DNA of 64,000 nucleotides from Actinomycetota bacterium (GCA_005885555.1 VAWN01000100.1:31653-95652), one strand, 5' to 3'. Shown: positions 8,134-16,705, counted from the first letter of the stretch. Made by a program: numbers and translations. Notes: a model not told the origin generated them from the sequence alone.

Positions 8134-9023
8134 CCGTGGAGGTCACCCTGCCGGCGCCGGACGAGCTGCCGACGGTGCTGCTGGAGCTGGCGGTACCGCA
8201 CGAGGACATCGACGAGCTGGTCGCCCGCCGGCCGGGGCCGCAGCTGTGGCCGCTGCTGGAGCGCTACACCGAACTGCTGGTGCAGGGGATGGGCGACATC
8301 GACCTGCCGCCGCCCCCGCCGCCGCTGCCGGACGAGCTGGGCCGGTACTTCCCGGTCTACATCCTGCTCGCGGCGCTGCCGCACGTGCGCGGGTACCACC
8401 GCAGCCGCGGCATCCCGCCGGAGGTGTCCTGGCTGACCCTCGCGGACCTGGGTCGCAACATGGCCCGGCACCGGCGCCGGCACGGTACCGGCGGCCTGGA
8501 CCTGCTGCCCTGGCTGGTCTGGCACTTCCGCGGCGCGCTGTACCAGCTGGGCCGGCTGCAGTTCCAGCGGGCCCGGCTCAACGAGGTGCTCGGCCGCGCG
8601 GTCGCCCAGGCCGGCCTGCCGTGCGGACCCGGCGACCCGGCGCTCAACATCCACATCCCGGGGCGGTTCGGCCCGCTGTCGCCGGGCGCGTGTGACGCGT
8701 CACTGCGCGCGGCGGCGCCGTTCTTCGCCCGGCACTTCCCGCAGGAGCGGTACGCGGTGGCGACCTGCCACTCCTGGCTGCTGGACGGGCAGCTGGCCGG
8801 GTACCTGCCGGCGCAGTCGAACATCCTCGCGTTCCAGCGCCGGTTCCGCACCGTCGCGGTGCCGCAGGACCACGACGACAGCGAGATCCTGCGGCACGTG
8901 TTCGTCCGGGTACCCGACGAACTGGACGACCTGCCCCGGCGTACCACGCTGGAACGCGCGGTCGTCGACCACCTGCGTACCGGCGGCCACTGGTACGGCG
9001 TCAGCGGCTGGCTACCGCTCTAG
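8130..9023 (+). CDS. Acyltransferase-domain (GNAT-like) protein, function unknown
   Basis: Soluble protein of 297 residues translationally coupled to the mannosyltransferase (GTG 8130 overlaps its TGA; GTG 8136 is an alternative). It resembles actinobacterial proteins annotated as acyltransferase-domain proteins with a helical N-terminal part and a GNAT-like C-terminal fold. Visible landmarks are a proline run (DLPPPPPPLP) near residue 58, LNIHIPGRFGPLSP near 172, and CHSWLLDGQLAGYLP near 213, a motif I associate with that family. No catalytic residue can be assigned with confidence. Its coupling to a glycosyltransferase suggests acylation of a glycolipid, but that is only context. Confidence 0.55.
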   Translation: MTVEVTLPAPDELPTVLLELAVPHEDIDELVARRPGPQLWPLLERYTELLVQGMGDIDLPPPPPPLPDELGRYFPVYILLAALPHVRGYHRSRGIPPEVSWLTLADLGRNMARHRRRHGTGGLDLLPWLVWHFRGALYQLGRLQFQRARLNEVLGRAVAQAGLPCGPGDPALNIHIPGRFGPLSPGACDASLRAAAPFFARHFPQERYAVATCHSWLLDGQLAGYLPAQSNILAFQRRFRTVAVPQDHDDSEILRHVFVRVPDELDDLPRRTTLERAVVDHLRTGGHWYGVSGWLPL

Positions 9024-9078
9024 CCGGGCGGAAACTGGGCTGGTGCCTGGGGTTGACCGCGCAGTCGATCATCATCCG

Positions 9079-9107
9079 TTGACAGGCCTGGTCAGCCGGC
9101 GGATCAT
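9079..9107 (+). promoter_or_regulatory. Sigma-70-type promoter of the permease/glutamine-synthetase-like operon
   Basis: TTGACA (9079-9084), a 17-bp spacer and GATCAT (9102-9107), about 48 bp before the permease ATG. The -35 box is a perfect consensus; the -10 box matches TATAAT at four of six positions. Confidence 0.5.
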
Positions 9108-9154
9108 CGGGCGCACGGCAGCGTTCACCCTCCGCCATCCCCAGGAGGACCGAC

Positions 9155-10684
9155 ATGAGCGCCATCCCCACCGCTCCGCCTCCCACCGACTCCGACGAAC
9201 AACTGCTCGCCCAGCTCGGGTACCGGCAGGAGCTGCGCCGCAAGCTTTCCGGGTTCTCCAACTTCGCGGTGTCCTTCTCGATCATCTCGATCCTGGCCGG
9301 CGCGATCACCTCCTACGGCATCGCGATGGCGGCCGGCGGCCCACTGTCCATCACCGTCGGCTGGCTGTTCGTCGGCGGCATGGTCACCCTGGTCGCGCTC
9401 GCCATGGCCGAGGTCTGCTCGGTGTACCCGACGGCCGGCGCCCTGTACTGGTGGGCCTCCGCCCTGGCGCAGCGCAACAAGCCGGCGTGGGCCTGGTTCG
9501 TCGGGTGGTTCAACTTCCTCGGTGAGGTCGCGGTGACCGCCGCGATCGACTTCGGTGCGGCCACCACCACGATGGCGTTCCTGAGCCTGACCACCGGCGT
9601 GACCGTCACCGCGTGGAACACGTTCCTGGTCTTCCTCGTGATCATCGCGGCGCACGGGCTGCTCAACACGTTCGGCGTCAACCTCGTGAAGATCCTGTCC
9701 GACGTGAGCGCATGGTGGCACCTGGTCGGCGTCGCGGTGATCGTCGTCGTGCTCGCCGTGGTACCCGACCACCACAAGCCGGTCGGGCAGGTGCTGTTCG
9801 AGGTCAAGAACGCCACCGGGTTCAGCTTCGCCGGCGCCGCGGTCTACGCGGTGCTGCTGGGGCTGCTGATGGCGCAGTACACCTACACCGGGTACGACGC
9901 CAGCGCGCACGTGGCCGAGGAGACCCACGACGCCGCGCGCAGCGCGCCGCGCGGCATCGTCAGCTCCGTGGTGGTCTCGGTGATTGCCGGCTTCTTCCTG
10001 CTGTTCGCCATCACCTGGGCGATCCAGGACTACGACGCCGAGGCGGCGTCGGCGTTGAAGCTGCCGCCCGCCCAGATCTTCATCGACGCCTCAGGTCGCC
10101 GGCTCGGCGAGTTCCTGCTGTTGATCTGCGTGGTCGGCCAGTTCTTCTGCGGCATGGCGTCGGTGACCGCCAACTCGCGGATGTCCTTCGCGTTCAGCCG
10201 CGACGGTGCGCTGCCGGGTTCGCGGATCTGGCGGAAGGTCAACCCGCGCACCGGTACCCCGACCAACTCCATCTGGCTGTGCGTGGTCTGCTCGGCGATC
10301 CTGGTCGTGCCGTCGCTGTGGAACACCTCGGCATACCTGGCCGCCACCTCGATCGCCGTCATCGGCCTGTACATCGCCTACGTGGCACCGGTGTTCCTGC
10401 GGCTGCGCCATCCCGACTTCCGGCCCGGCCCGTGGAACCTGGGACGGTGGAGCCGGCCGGTCGGGTGGACCGCGGTCGGCTGGGTCGTGTTCATCACGAT
10501 CCTGTTCGTACTGCCGGCGGCGTGGCCGATCACGTGGGCCAACTTCAACTACACGATCGTCGCGGTCGGCGTCGTGGTACTCGCCGCGTGGCTGTGGTGG
10601 CGGCTCGGCGCCAGGCACTGGTTCACCGGGCCGCGGCACACCGTTGCCGAGCCGGCCGATGTGGATGCCGGTAGTGTTGGCTAG
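9155..10684 (+). CDS. APC-superfamily amino acid/amine permease
   Basis: Cytoplasmic-membrane transporter of 509 residues with about 12 hydrophobic helices. The N terminus LGYRQELRRKLSGFSNFAVSFS leads straight into TM1 and is typical of the amino acid/GABA/ethanolamine permease branch of the APC superfamily. The TM6-TM7 region with YTGYDASAHVAEET is a conserved family element. ATG 9155 is preceded by AGGAGG. The gene abuts the glutamine-synthetase-like gene (TAG then ATG) and opens an apparent four-gene catabolic operon, so it probably imports the amine consumed downstream. The specific amine is not determined by sequence. Confidence 0.88.
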   Translation: MSAIPTAPPPTDSDEQLLAQLGYRQELRRKLSGFSNFAVSFSIISILAGAITSYGIAMAAGGPLSITVGWLFVGGMVTLVALAMAEVCSVYPTAGALYWWASALAQRNKPAWAWFVGWFNFLGEVAVTAAIDFGAATTTMAFLSLTTGVTVTAWNTFLVFLVIIAAHGLLNTFGVNLVKILSDVSAWWHLVGVAVIVVVLAVVPDHHKPVGQVLFEVKNATGFSFAGAAVYAVLLGLLMAQYTYTGYDASAHVAEETHDAARSAPRGIVSSVVVSVIAGFFLLFAITWAIQDYDAEAASALKLPPAQIFIDASGRRLGEFLLLICVVGQFFCGMASVTANSRMSFAFSRDGALPGSRIWRKVNPRTGTPTNSIWLCVVCSAILVVPSLWNTSAYLAATSIAVIGLYIAYVAPVFLRLRHPDFRPGPWNLGRWSRPVGWTAVGWVVFITILFVLPAAWPITWANFNYTIVAVGVVVLAAWLWWRLGARHWFTGPRHTVAEPADVDAGSVG

Positions 10685-12043
10685 ATGATCACCCTGGACG
10701 AGCTGAGCGTGGCCGCGTCCCACACCGGCGAGAACGCGCTGGACACCGTCGTGCTCGCGATCGTCGACATGCAGGGGAGGTTGCAGGGCAAGCGGTTCGA
10801 CGCGCGGCACTTCGTGGAGACGGTGGCGCGGGAGGGCGCCGAGGGCTGCAACTACCTGCTGGCCGTCGACGTGGAGATGAACACCGTCGACGGGTACGCG
10901 ATGTCCAGCTGGGCCGGCGGGTACGGCGACTTCGCCATGGCGCCGGACCTGACCACGCTGCGGCTGGCGCCCTGGCACCCGGCCACCGCGCTGGTGCTGG
11001 CGGACCTGACGTGGTTCGACGGTACCCCGGTGGCCGCCTCGCCCCGGTACATCCTGCGGCGGCAGCTGGACCGGCTGGCCGAGCGCAACCTGCGCGCCTT
11101 CGCCGGCACCGAGCTGGAGTTCATCGTCTACCGCGACTCCTACGAGGAGGCCTGGTCCCGCGGGTACCGCGAGCTGACGCCGGCCAACCAGTACAACGTG
11201 GACTACTCGCTGGCGGGCACCGCGCGGGTGGAACCGCTGCTGCGCCGCATCCGCAAGGAGATGGCCGGCGCGGGGCTGCGCCCGGAGAGCGCGAAGGGGG
11301 AGTGCAACCTCGGCCAGCACGAGATCGCGTTCCGCTACGACGAGGCGCTCACCTGCGCCGACCACCACGCCATCTACAAGAACGCGGCCAAGGAGATCGC
11401 CGCGCAGGAGGGCATGGCGCTGACCTTCATGGCCAAGCCGAACCAGCGCGAGGGCAACTCCTGCCACATCCACTTCTCGCTGCGCGCGGCGGACTCCGGC
11501 CGGATGGTGTTCGCTGACGGCCACGGCATGTCGGCGACGATGCGGCACGCGCTGGCCGGGATGCTCGCGACGATGCGCGAGTTCACCCTGCTGTACGCGC
11601 CGAACGTCAACTCCTACAAGCGGTACCAGCCGGGGTCGTTCGCGCCGACGGCGATCCGCTGGGGCACCGACAACCGCACGTGCGCGCTGCGGGTCATCGG
11701 GCACTCGCCGGCCGCGCTGCGGTTCGAGAACCGGGTACCCGGCGGCGACGTCAACCCGTACCTGGCGCTGGCCGGCATGGCGGCCGGTGCGCTGTACGGC
11801 ATCGAGAACGAGCTGCCGCTGGAGGAGGCGTACCCCGGCAACGCCTACACCGACGCCGACGCGCCACGGGTACCGGCGACGCTGCGCGAGGCCGCCGAGC
11901 TGTGGCAGGGCAGCGAGCTGGCCCGGCAGGCGTTCGGCGCCGAGGTGGTCGGGCACTACGCCAACAACGCCCGGGTGGAGCTGGCCGCCTTCGACGCCGC
12001 GGTCACCGACTGGGAGCTGTTCCGCGGGTTCGAGAGACTGTGA
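10685..12043 (+). CDS. Glutamine-synthetase-like gamma-glutamyl-amine ligase
   Basis: A 452-residue type I glutamine synthetase fold. The beta-grasp N-terminal region is followed by metal and nucleotide motifs ELEFIVY, ECNLGQHEIAFRYD, NSCHIHFSLR and NRTCALRVIG. The adenylylation-site tyrosine loop of assimilatory GlnA is not present; the corresponding stretch reads ELPLEEAYPGNAY. Together with its place between an amine permease and an aldehyde dehydrogenase, this indicates a catabolic paralogue. Streptomyces relatives (GlnA3, GlnA4) glutamylate polyamines or ethanolamine. The ATG directly follows the permease stop. Which amine is used is inference, and true glutamine synthesis is unlikely. 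Confidence 0.85.
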   Translation: MITLDELSVAASHTGENALDTVVLAIVDMQGRLQGKRFDARHFVETVAREGAEGCNYLLAVDVEMNTVDGYAMSSWAGGYGDFAMAPDLTTLRLAPWHPATALVLADLTWFDGTPVAASPRYILRRQLDRLAERNLRAFAGTELEFIVYRDSYEEAWSRGYRELTPANQYNVDYSLAGTARVEPLLRRIRKEMAGAGLRPESAKGECNLGQHEIAFRYDEALTCADHHAIYKNAAKEIAAQEGMALTFMAKPNQREGNSCHIHFSLRAADSGRMVFADGHGMSATMRHALAGMLATMREFTLLYAPNVNSYKRYQPGSFAPTAIRWGTDNRTCALRVIGHSPAALRFENRVPGGDVNPYLALAGMAAGALYGIENELPLEEAYPGNAYTDADAPRVPATLREAAELWQGSELARQAFGAEVVGHYANNARVELAAFDAAVTDWELFRGFERL

Positions 12044-12094
12044 GCGTAGCGGCGCACCGGAGCGCCACGCGCAGCGACAGGGGACTCTGAAGTC

Positions 12095-13450
12095 ATGGAC
12101 GTCATCAACCCGGCGACCGAGGAGGTCGTCGCGCACGTCGAGCCGACCGCGCCGGCCGAGGTGGACCGCCTGATCGACCGCGCGGCGACGGCGTTCCCGG
12201 CCTGGCGTGCCGTGGCGCCCGGCGACCGGGCCCGGCTGCTGCGCCGGTTCGCGTCCATTGTGGACAGTCACGTCGAGGAGCTGGCCTCCCTTGAAGTGCG
12301 CAACTCGGGGCACACCATCGCCAACGCGCGCTGGGAAGCCGGCAACGTGCGCGACGTCCTGGACTACTACGCCGGCGCGCCGGAACGGTTGACCGGCCGG
12401 CAGATCCCGGTACCGGGCGGGGTGGACATCACGTTCCACGAACCGCTGGGCGTGGTCGGGGTGATCGTGCCGTGGAACTTCCCGATGCCGATCGCCGGGT
12501 GGGGGTTCGCCCCGGCGCTCGCGGCCGGCAACACCGTGGTGCTCAAGCCGGCCGAGGTGACTCCGCTGACCGCGCTGCGGCTGGCCGGGCTGGCCCTGGA
12601 CGCCGGCCTGCCCGAGGGCGTGTTCACCGTCGTCCCCGGCCGTGGATCAGTTGTGGGGCAACGGTTCGTGACGCACCCGGCGGTGCGCAAGGTGTGCTTC
12701 ACCGGCTCGACCGAGGTCGGCAAGGGCATCATGGCCGGCTGCGCGGAACAGGTGAAGCGGGTGACCCTGGAGCTCGGCGGGAAGAGCGCGAACATCGTGT
12801 TCGCCGACGCCGACCTGGAAGCCGCGGCCGCCGCCGCTCCGGCCGGCGTGTTCGACAACGCGGGGCAGGACTGCTGCGCGCGCTCGCGCATCCTCGTCCA
12901 GTCCACTGTGTACGATCGCTTCCTCGACCTGCTCGAACCGGCGGTACTGGCGTGGCGGGTGGAGGACCCGGCGCAGGAGAGCGCCCAGATGGGTCCGCTC
13001 ATCTCGGCGCGCCAGCGGGAAACAGTGTCGTCCTATGTGGACGGTGCCGATGTCGCGTTCCGGGGCGGCTGCCCGGCCGGCGCCGGATTCTGGTACCCGC
13101 CAACGGTTCTGCTCGCCCGCGACGGCAGCGAGCCGCACTGGCGCGAGGAGGTGTTCGGGCCGGTCGTGTCGGTGCGGCCGTTCCGCGACGAGGCGGACGC
13201 GGTCCGGCTCGCCAACGACACGCCGTACGGGCTGTCCGGCTCGCTGTGGACCCGTGACGTGGGCCGGGCGCTGCGGGTGGCCCGCGGCGTGGACACCGGC
13301 ACGCTGAGCGTCAACTCGCACTCCTCGGTGCGGTACTGGACGCCGTTCGGCGGGATGAAGCAGTCCGGCCTCGGTCGCGAGCTCGGCCCCGACGCGCTGG
13401 CCGCGTTCACCGACGTGAAGAACGTGTTCATCAGTACCGTGGAGGGGTGA
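12095..13450 (+). CDS. NAD(P)-dependent aldehyde dehydrogenase
   Basis: A 451-residue class I/II ALDH. Visible features are the NAD-binding PWNFPMPIAGW motif near 127, FTGSTEVGKGI near 203, the catalytic Glu in LELGGKSAN near residue 225 and the catalytic Cys in GQDCCARSR near 260. ATG 12095 gives the normal N terminus DVINPATEE. In this operon it most likely oxidises the gamma-glutamyl-aminoaldehyde made from the glutamylated amine, as PuuC does. Its gene lies 51 bp after the synthetase and overlaps the SDR gene by 4 bp. Two partial copies of the GTCCAC-GTGGAC repeat lie inside (12253-12265 and 12901-12913). Confidence 0.9.
   Translation: MDVINPATEEVVAHVEPTAPAEVDRLIDRAATAFPAWRAVAPGDRARLLRRFASIVDSHVEELASLEVRNSGHTIANARWEAGNVRDVLDYYAGAPERLTGRQIPVPGGVDITFHEPLGVVGVIVPWNFPMPIAGWGFAPALAAGNTVVLKPAEVTPLTALRLAGLALDAGLPEGVFTVVPGRGSVVGQRFVTHPAVRKVCFTGSTEVGKGIMAGCAEQVKRVTLELGGKSANIVFADADLEAAAAAAPAGVFDNAGQDCCARSRILVQSTVYDRFLDLLEPAVLAWRVEDPAQESAQMGPLISARQRETVSSYVDGADVAFRGGCPAGAGFWYPPTVLLARDGSEPHWREEVFGPVVSVRPFRDEADAVRLANDTPYGLSGSLWTRDVGRALRVARGVDTGTLSVNSHSSVRYWTPFGGMKQSGLGRELGPDALAAFTDVKNVFISTVEG
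12253..12265. repeat. Near-perfect copy of the 13-bp palindrome (GTCCATTGTGGAC)
   Basis: One mismatch to GTCCAC(A/T)GTGGAC. It lies in the aldehyde dehydrogenase gene and forces a rare ATT isoleucine codon (Ser-Ile-Val-Asp). Confidence 0.5.
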
Positions 13451-14217
13451 GCGTGCAACGGTTGCAGGACCGGGTGGCCGTGGTGACCGGCGGGGGCAGC
13501 GGGATCGGGCTGGCCACCGCGCGCCGCTTCGCCACCGAGGGCGCCCGCGTGGTGGTCGTCGACGTCAACGCCGACGCCGGTACCGCGGCAGCGTCCGAAG
13601 TGGACGGTGAGTTCGTCGCGTGCGACGTGTCCGACGAGGCGTCGGTGGCGGCGCTGTTCGACGGTGTCGTCGAGCGGCACGGCCGGGTGGATGTCGCGTT
13701 CAACAACGCCGGCATCTCCCCGCCCGACGACGACTCGATCCTGGTGACCGGGCTGGACGCGTGGGAACGGGTGCACCGGGTCAACCTCACCAGCGTGTAC
13801 CTGTGCTGCCGGCACGTGATCCCGCACATGCGGCGGCAGGGCCGCGGCTCGGTCATCAACACGGCGAGCTTCGTCGCGGTGATGGGCGCGGCGACCTCAC
13901 AGATCGCCTACACCGCAAGCAAAGGCGGGGTACTGGCGCTCAGCCGGGAACTGGGCGTGCAGTTCGCCCGCGAGGGCATCCGGGTCAACGCGCTGTGTCC
14001 CGGCCCGGTGGCCACCCCGCTGCTGATGGAGCTGTTCGCCAAGGATCCGCAGCGCGCGGCGCGGCGGCTGGTGCACATCCCGATGGGCCGGTTCGCGCAG
14101 CCGGAGGAGATCGCCGCCGCGGTGGCGTTCCTCGCCAGCGACGACGCCAGCTTCGTCACCGCGTCGGCGTTCCTCGTCGACGGCGGCCTGACGGGGGCCT
14201 ACGTCACCCCGCTGTGA
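13447..14217 (+). CDS. Short-chain dehydrogenase/reductase
   Basis: A 256-residue classical SDR. TGGGSGIGLA at residues 14-23 binds NAD(P), NNAG lies near residue 88, and the catalytic tyrosine and lysine are in YTASKGG near 155. GTG 13447 overlaps the stop of the aldehyde dehydrogenase (GTGA), so translation is coupled. SDRs of this type accompany glutamylation-type amine catabolism operons in several actinobacteria, but their step is not well defined. Possible roles are dehydrogenation of the alcohol or hydroxyl intermediate. The gene ends the operon and converges with the OsmC gene 3 bp away. Confidence 0.85.
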   Translation: MSVQRLQDRVAVVTGGGSGIGLATARRFATEGARVVVVDVNADAGTAAASEVDGEFVACDVSDEASVAALFDGVVERHGRVDVAFNNAGISPPDDDSILVTGLDAWERVHRVNLTSVYLCCRHVIPHMRRQGRGSVINTASFVAVMGAATSQIAYTASKGGVLALSRELGVQFAREGIRVNALCPGPVATPLLMELFAKDPQRAARRLVHIPMGRFAQPEEIAAAVAFLASDDASFVTASAFLVDGGLTGAYVTPL

Positions 14218-14220
14218 CGG

Positions 14221-14691
14221 TCACGGCGCTGTGACGTCGGGCTGGACCTCCACCGGGAAGTTGACCGAGTTGGCGATGAAGCAGCGCTGGTGCGCCGGCT
14301 CGTGCAACGCGACCGCCCGCTCGACCATGTCCGCGGCGGCGACGGTCACCCGCGGCCGCAGCGTCACCTGGGTGAACCGGCCGCCGCCATCATTATCCTG
14401 CGCCATCAGGCCGCTCGGCTCGTCGGTGTACCCGGTGACCACCACCCCGGCGTCCGCGCACAGGTGCAGGTACCACAGCAGGTGGCACTGGCTGAGCGCG
14501 GCGACCAGCAGCAGCTCCGGGTTCCACCGGTCCGGCTCGCCGCGGAACGCCGGGTCGGCCGAGCCGGGCAGGGCCGGCAGCCCCGGTGCGGTCACCTCGT
14601 GGGTCCGGCCGTAGGCGCGGTACCCGCTGGTGCCGGTACCCCGGTCGCCGGTCCACCGGACGGTCAGCGTGTAGGTGTGGATCCTGCTCAC
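14221..14691 (-). CDS. OsmC family protein
   Basis: A 156-residue soluble protein of the OsmC/Ohr thiol peroxidase superfamily. The central helix reads LLLVAALSQCHLLWYLHLCAD, in which the two cysteines are spaced as in OsmC-like peroxidases. N-terminal beta strands (TYTLTVRWTGDRGTGT) and the C-terminal CFIANSVNFPVEV are also family-like. GTG 14691 overlaps the TGA of the ATPase gene upstream, so the two are co-translated. The likely role is reduction of organic hydroperoxides, though some OsmC-like proteins have other functions. Its link to an anti-sigma-type ATPase suggests stress-controlled expression. Confidence 0.82.
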   Translation of the reverse strand: MSRIHTYTLTVRWTGDRGTGTSGYRAYGRTHEVTAPGLPALPGSADPAFRGEPDRWNPELLLVAALSQCHLLWYLHLCADAGVVVTGYTDEPSGLMAQDNDGGGRFTQVTLRPRVTVAAADMVERAVALHEPAHQRCFIANSVNFPVEVQPDVTAP

Positions 14692-15131
14692 TGCTCGGGT
14701 ACCGCCACCAGGGCGGTGACCGTGGTACCCCGGCCGGTGTTGCGGATGGTCAGCGAGGCCGCCAGCCGCCGCACGATGAACAGGCCCCGGCCGCCGACAG
14801 CCAGGACCGACGGTGTCCGGGTACCGGCGCGTTCCGGCTCGGGAATGCCCGGACCCTCGTCGCTGACCTCGCACCGCACCGCGCCGTCGACCCGCGACAG
14901 CCGCAGCCGCCCCCGGCCGCCGCCGTGCCGGACCGCGTTGCTGACCAGCTCGCCCGCGACGATCACCAGGTGGGCGACCCGGTCCGGCGGGGCGCCCAGG
15001 TGGGTGGCGTGCGCGGCCACCGCCGCGCGCAGCGCGTACAGGTCGTCCGGGCCGAACGGCTGGTCGAGCGACGCCCCGGCGGGCCCGGCGGCGGGCCCGT
15101 CGCGGTGTGCGTGCGTCTCAGGCCCGACCAT
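14688..15131 (-). CDS. ATP-binding anti-sigma-factor-type kinase (RsbW/SpoIIAB-like HATPase)
   Basis: A 147-residue GHKL ATPase. The N-box ELVSNAVRHG, G1 box DEGPGIPEP and G2 box GGRGLFIVRRL are all present. ATG 15131 is chosen because it gives a normal N terminus and overlaps the preceding gene by only 14 bp. Proteins of this size bind a sigma factor or phosphorylate an anti-sigma antagonist. The antagonist is presumably the adjacent STAS-containing protein, although that STAS domain lacks the usual phosphorylatable serine. No sigma factor gene lies within the window. Confidence 0.83.
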   Translation of the reverse strand: MVGPETHAHRDGPAAGPAGASLDQPFGPDDLYALRAAVAAHATHLGAPPDRVAHLVIVAGELVSNAVRHGGGRGRLRLSRVDGAVRCEVSDEGPGIPEPERAGTRTPSVLAVGGRGLFIVRRLAASLTIRNTGRGTTVTALVAVPEQ

Positions 15132-15990
15132 GCGCCGCCTGTACCCGTAGCGAGGCGATCTCACCGGCGTCGACCAGGGAGAACATCTCCTGGACCAGGC
15201 CGTGGCAGGTGACCATGAGCCGGCGGTCGTCGGGCAGGCCCAGCGCGGTCTGGATGATGATCGACACGCAGGCGGCGTCGATGTAGCGCAGCTGTGCCAG
15301 GTTCACGTGGATGTGGTGGTCCAGCCGCAGCGACTCGGCCAGCGCATGGGTCAGCGGCTCGGCACGGGTGAAGTCGAGCTCGCCGGCCACCCGGACGCCG
15401 GGCGGGCTGTGCTGCCGGCAGATCCGCACGATCGGGTCCTCGTGGTAGACGGTGGCGGCCACCGCGCGGGTGTGCGCGCTCGCGGCGAAGGCCAGCGTCA
15501 CCGCGTCGAAGCTGTCCCGGTCGTACTGGCAGATCGCGGCCAGCCGCCCGTCGGCGAACAGCTCGCCGACCTCCGACTCGAACGCGAGCAGCTGGTCGAT
15601 GGCGGCCACCGGCCGGTTGGCCCAGCACATGTCGGCGGTCATCCGCAGCACCGGGTACCCCTCCCGGGCGGCCAGGTCGAGCTGGCCGGCGAGCAGGTCG
15701 ACCATGCGCCGGGCGGACGGCTGCCCCTCGGCGAGCCAGATGCGCTCGCTGCCGCGCACGGCGAGCTGCCCGCGCCGGATCGCCGCCTGGGCCGCGACTG
15801 ACCGGGCCTCCAGTTCACCCGGCAGCCGGTCGACGGGTACCGAGTCGGTGAAGCACAGCACCTTGTGGCCCAGGTCCAGGCCGGACCGGACGAAGGCGGC
15901 TACGATATCGAGGCGTTCGTCCGGATCTGTGAAGGTCAGGCAGGCATGGTCGCCGGGGCCCAGCTCCTCCACCGACCGCGGGTTCTCCAT
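15118..15990 (-). CDS. MEDS-domain sensor fused to a STAS (anti-sigma antagonist) domain
   Basis: A 290-residue protein in two parts. Residues 1-190 match MEDS (DcmR-type sensory) domains: GDHACLTFTDPDERLDIVAAFVRSGL at the start, then a RecA-like alpha/beta core with RMTADMCWA and ICQYDRDSF. Residues 195-290 form a STAS fold with VRVAGELDFTRAEPL and LRYIDAACVSIII. In classical antagonists the segment reads IDSSG, with Ser as kinase target; here it is IDAAC, so phosphorylation control of the usual type seems lost. The gene is first in the three-gene unit with the ATPase and OsmC. MEDS domains in other bacteria sense hydrocarbon derivatives; the ligand here is unknown. Confidence 0.75.
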   Translation of the reverse strand: MENPRSVEELGPGDHACLTFTDPDERLDIVAAFVRSGLDLGHKVLCFTDSVPVDRLPGELEARSVAAQAAIRRGQLAVRGSERIWLAEGQPSARRMVDLLAGQLDLAAREGYPVLRMTADMCWANRPVAAIDQLLAFESEVGELFADGRLAAICQYDRDSFDAVTLAFAASAHTRAVAATVYHEDPIVRICRQHSPPGVRVAGELDFTRAEPLTHALAESLRLDHHIHVNLAQLRYIDAACVSIIIQTALGLPDDRRLMVTCHGLVQEMFSLVDAGEIASLRVQAAHGRA

Positions 15991-16047
15991 GGCCCACCCT
16001 TCGTCACGACGCCGTCAACCGTATGCCCATCCGGCCCGGCGCGCGCG

Positions 16048-16090
16048 TTCGGCGGGCGGTTACCGGTCGGCTAGAGTGCTCGGCAGCACT
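16048..16090 (+). promoter_or_regulatory. Promoter of the CDP-alcohol transferase/DUF881 operon with hairpin at the start site
   Basis: TTCGGC (16048-16053), 18 bp, TAGAGT (16072-16077). A perfect 6-bp inverted repeat AGTGCT-CGGC-AGCACT (16075-16090) covers the expected transcription start and could be an operator or a 5-prime hairpin. Confidence 0.4.
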
Positions 16091-16123
16091 GGCGTCACAT
16101 CCAGGGGAGGGCGGCTGTCGGCG

Positions 16124-16705
16124 ATGACTTCGCGCCGGATCCTCACCGTACCCAACCTGGTCAGCTTCGCCCGGCTGCTGGGGGTACCGCTCTTCCTCTA
16201 CCTCTTCCTCGGGCCGCACGCGTATGCCGCCGCGCTGGTCGTGCTCGTCGTCGGCGGCACCAGCGACTGGGTCGACGGCTACCTCGCCCGCCGGCTCGGC
16301 CAGGTCAGCCGGCTGGGTGAGCTGCTCGACCCGGCCGCCGACCGGCTCTACATCCTCGCCACGCTGGTCGCGTTCACCGTCGGCGGGGTGGTGCCGTGGT
16401 GGTTCGCGGCCGCGCTGCTGCTGCGCGAGTTGGTGCTGCTCGGGTCGCTGCTGGTGGTACGCCGGTTCGGGTACGGGCCGCCGCCGGTGCACTATCTCGG
16501 CAAGACCGCCACGTTCATCCTGCTGTTCGCGTTCCCGGTGCTGCTGCTGGCCAGGGCCAGCGCAACCCTGGCGCCGGTGGCCGGGCCGGTCGGCTGGGCG
16601 CTGGCCTGGTGGGGACTGACGCTGTACTGGGCGGCCGGCGTGCTGTACCTGATCCAGGCGGTCGGCCTGGTCCGCGCCGCCCGGCGACCGGCGGTCGTTA
16701 CGTGA
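16124..16705 (+). CDS. CDP-alcohol phosphatidyltransferase (PgsA2-type)
   Basis: Integral membrane enzyme of 193 residues with about five helices. It has the full catalytic signature D-x2-DG-x2-AR-x8-G-x3-D-x3-D in SDWVDGYLARRLGQVSRLGE followed by LLDPAADR (about residues 45-72). Such enzymes transfer a phosphatidyl group from CDP-diacylglycerol to an alcohol. The gene occupies the place of Rv1822 (pgsA2) next to the DUF881/sbp genes, so it is probably a phosphatidylglycerophosphate- or cardiolipin-synthase-like enzyme. ATG 16124 lies about 13 bp after AGGGGAGG. The next gene starts within this stop (GTGA). Confidence 0.85.
   Translation: MTSRRILTVPNLVSFARLLGVPLFLYLFLGPHAYAAALVVLVVGGTSDWVDGYLARRLGQVSRLGELLDPAADRLYILATLVAFTVGGVVPWWFAAALLLRELVLLGSLLVVRRFGYGPPPVHYLGKTATFILLFAFPVLLLARASATLAPVAGPVGWALAWWGLTLYWAAGVLYLIQAVGLVRAARRPAVVT

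Noticed and set aside
10685-12043. Primary nitrogen-assimilation glutamine synthetase (glnA)
   Set aside because: It lacks the adenylylation-site loop and is embedded in an amine catabolic operon; called a gamma-glutamyl-amine ligase type instead.
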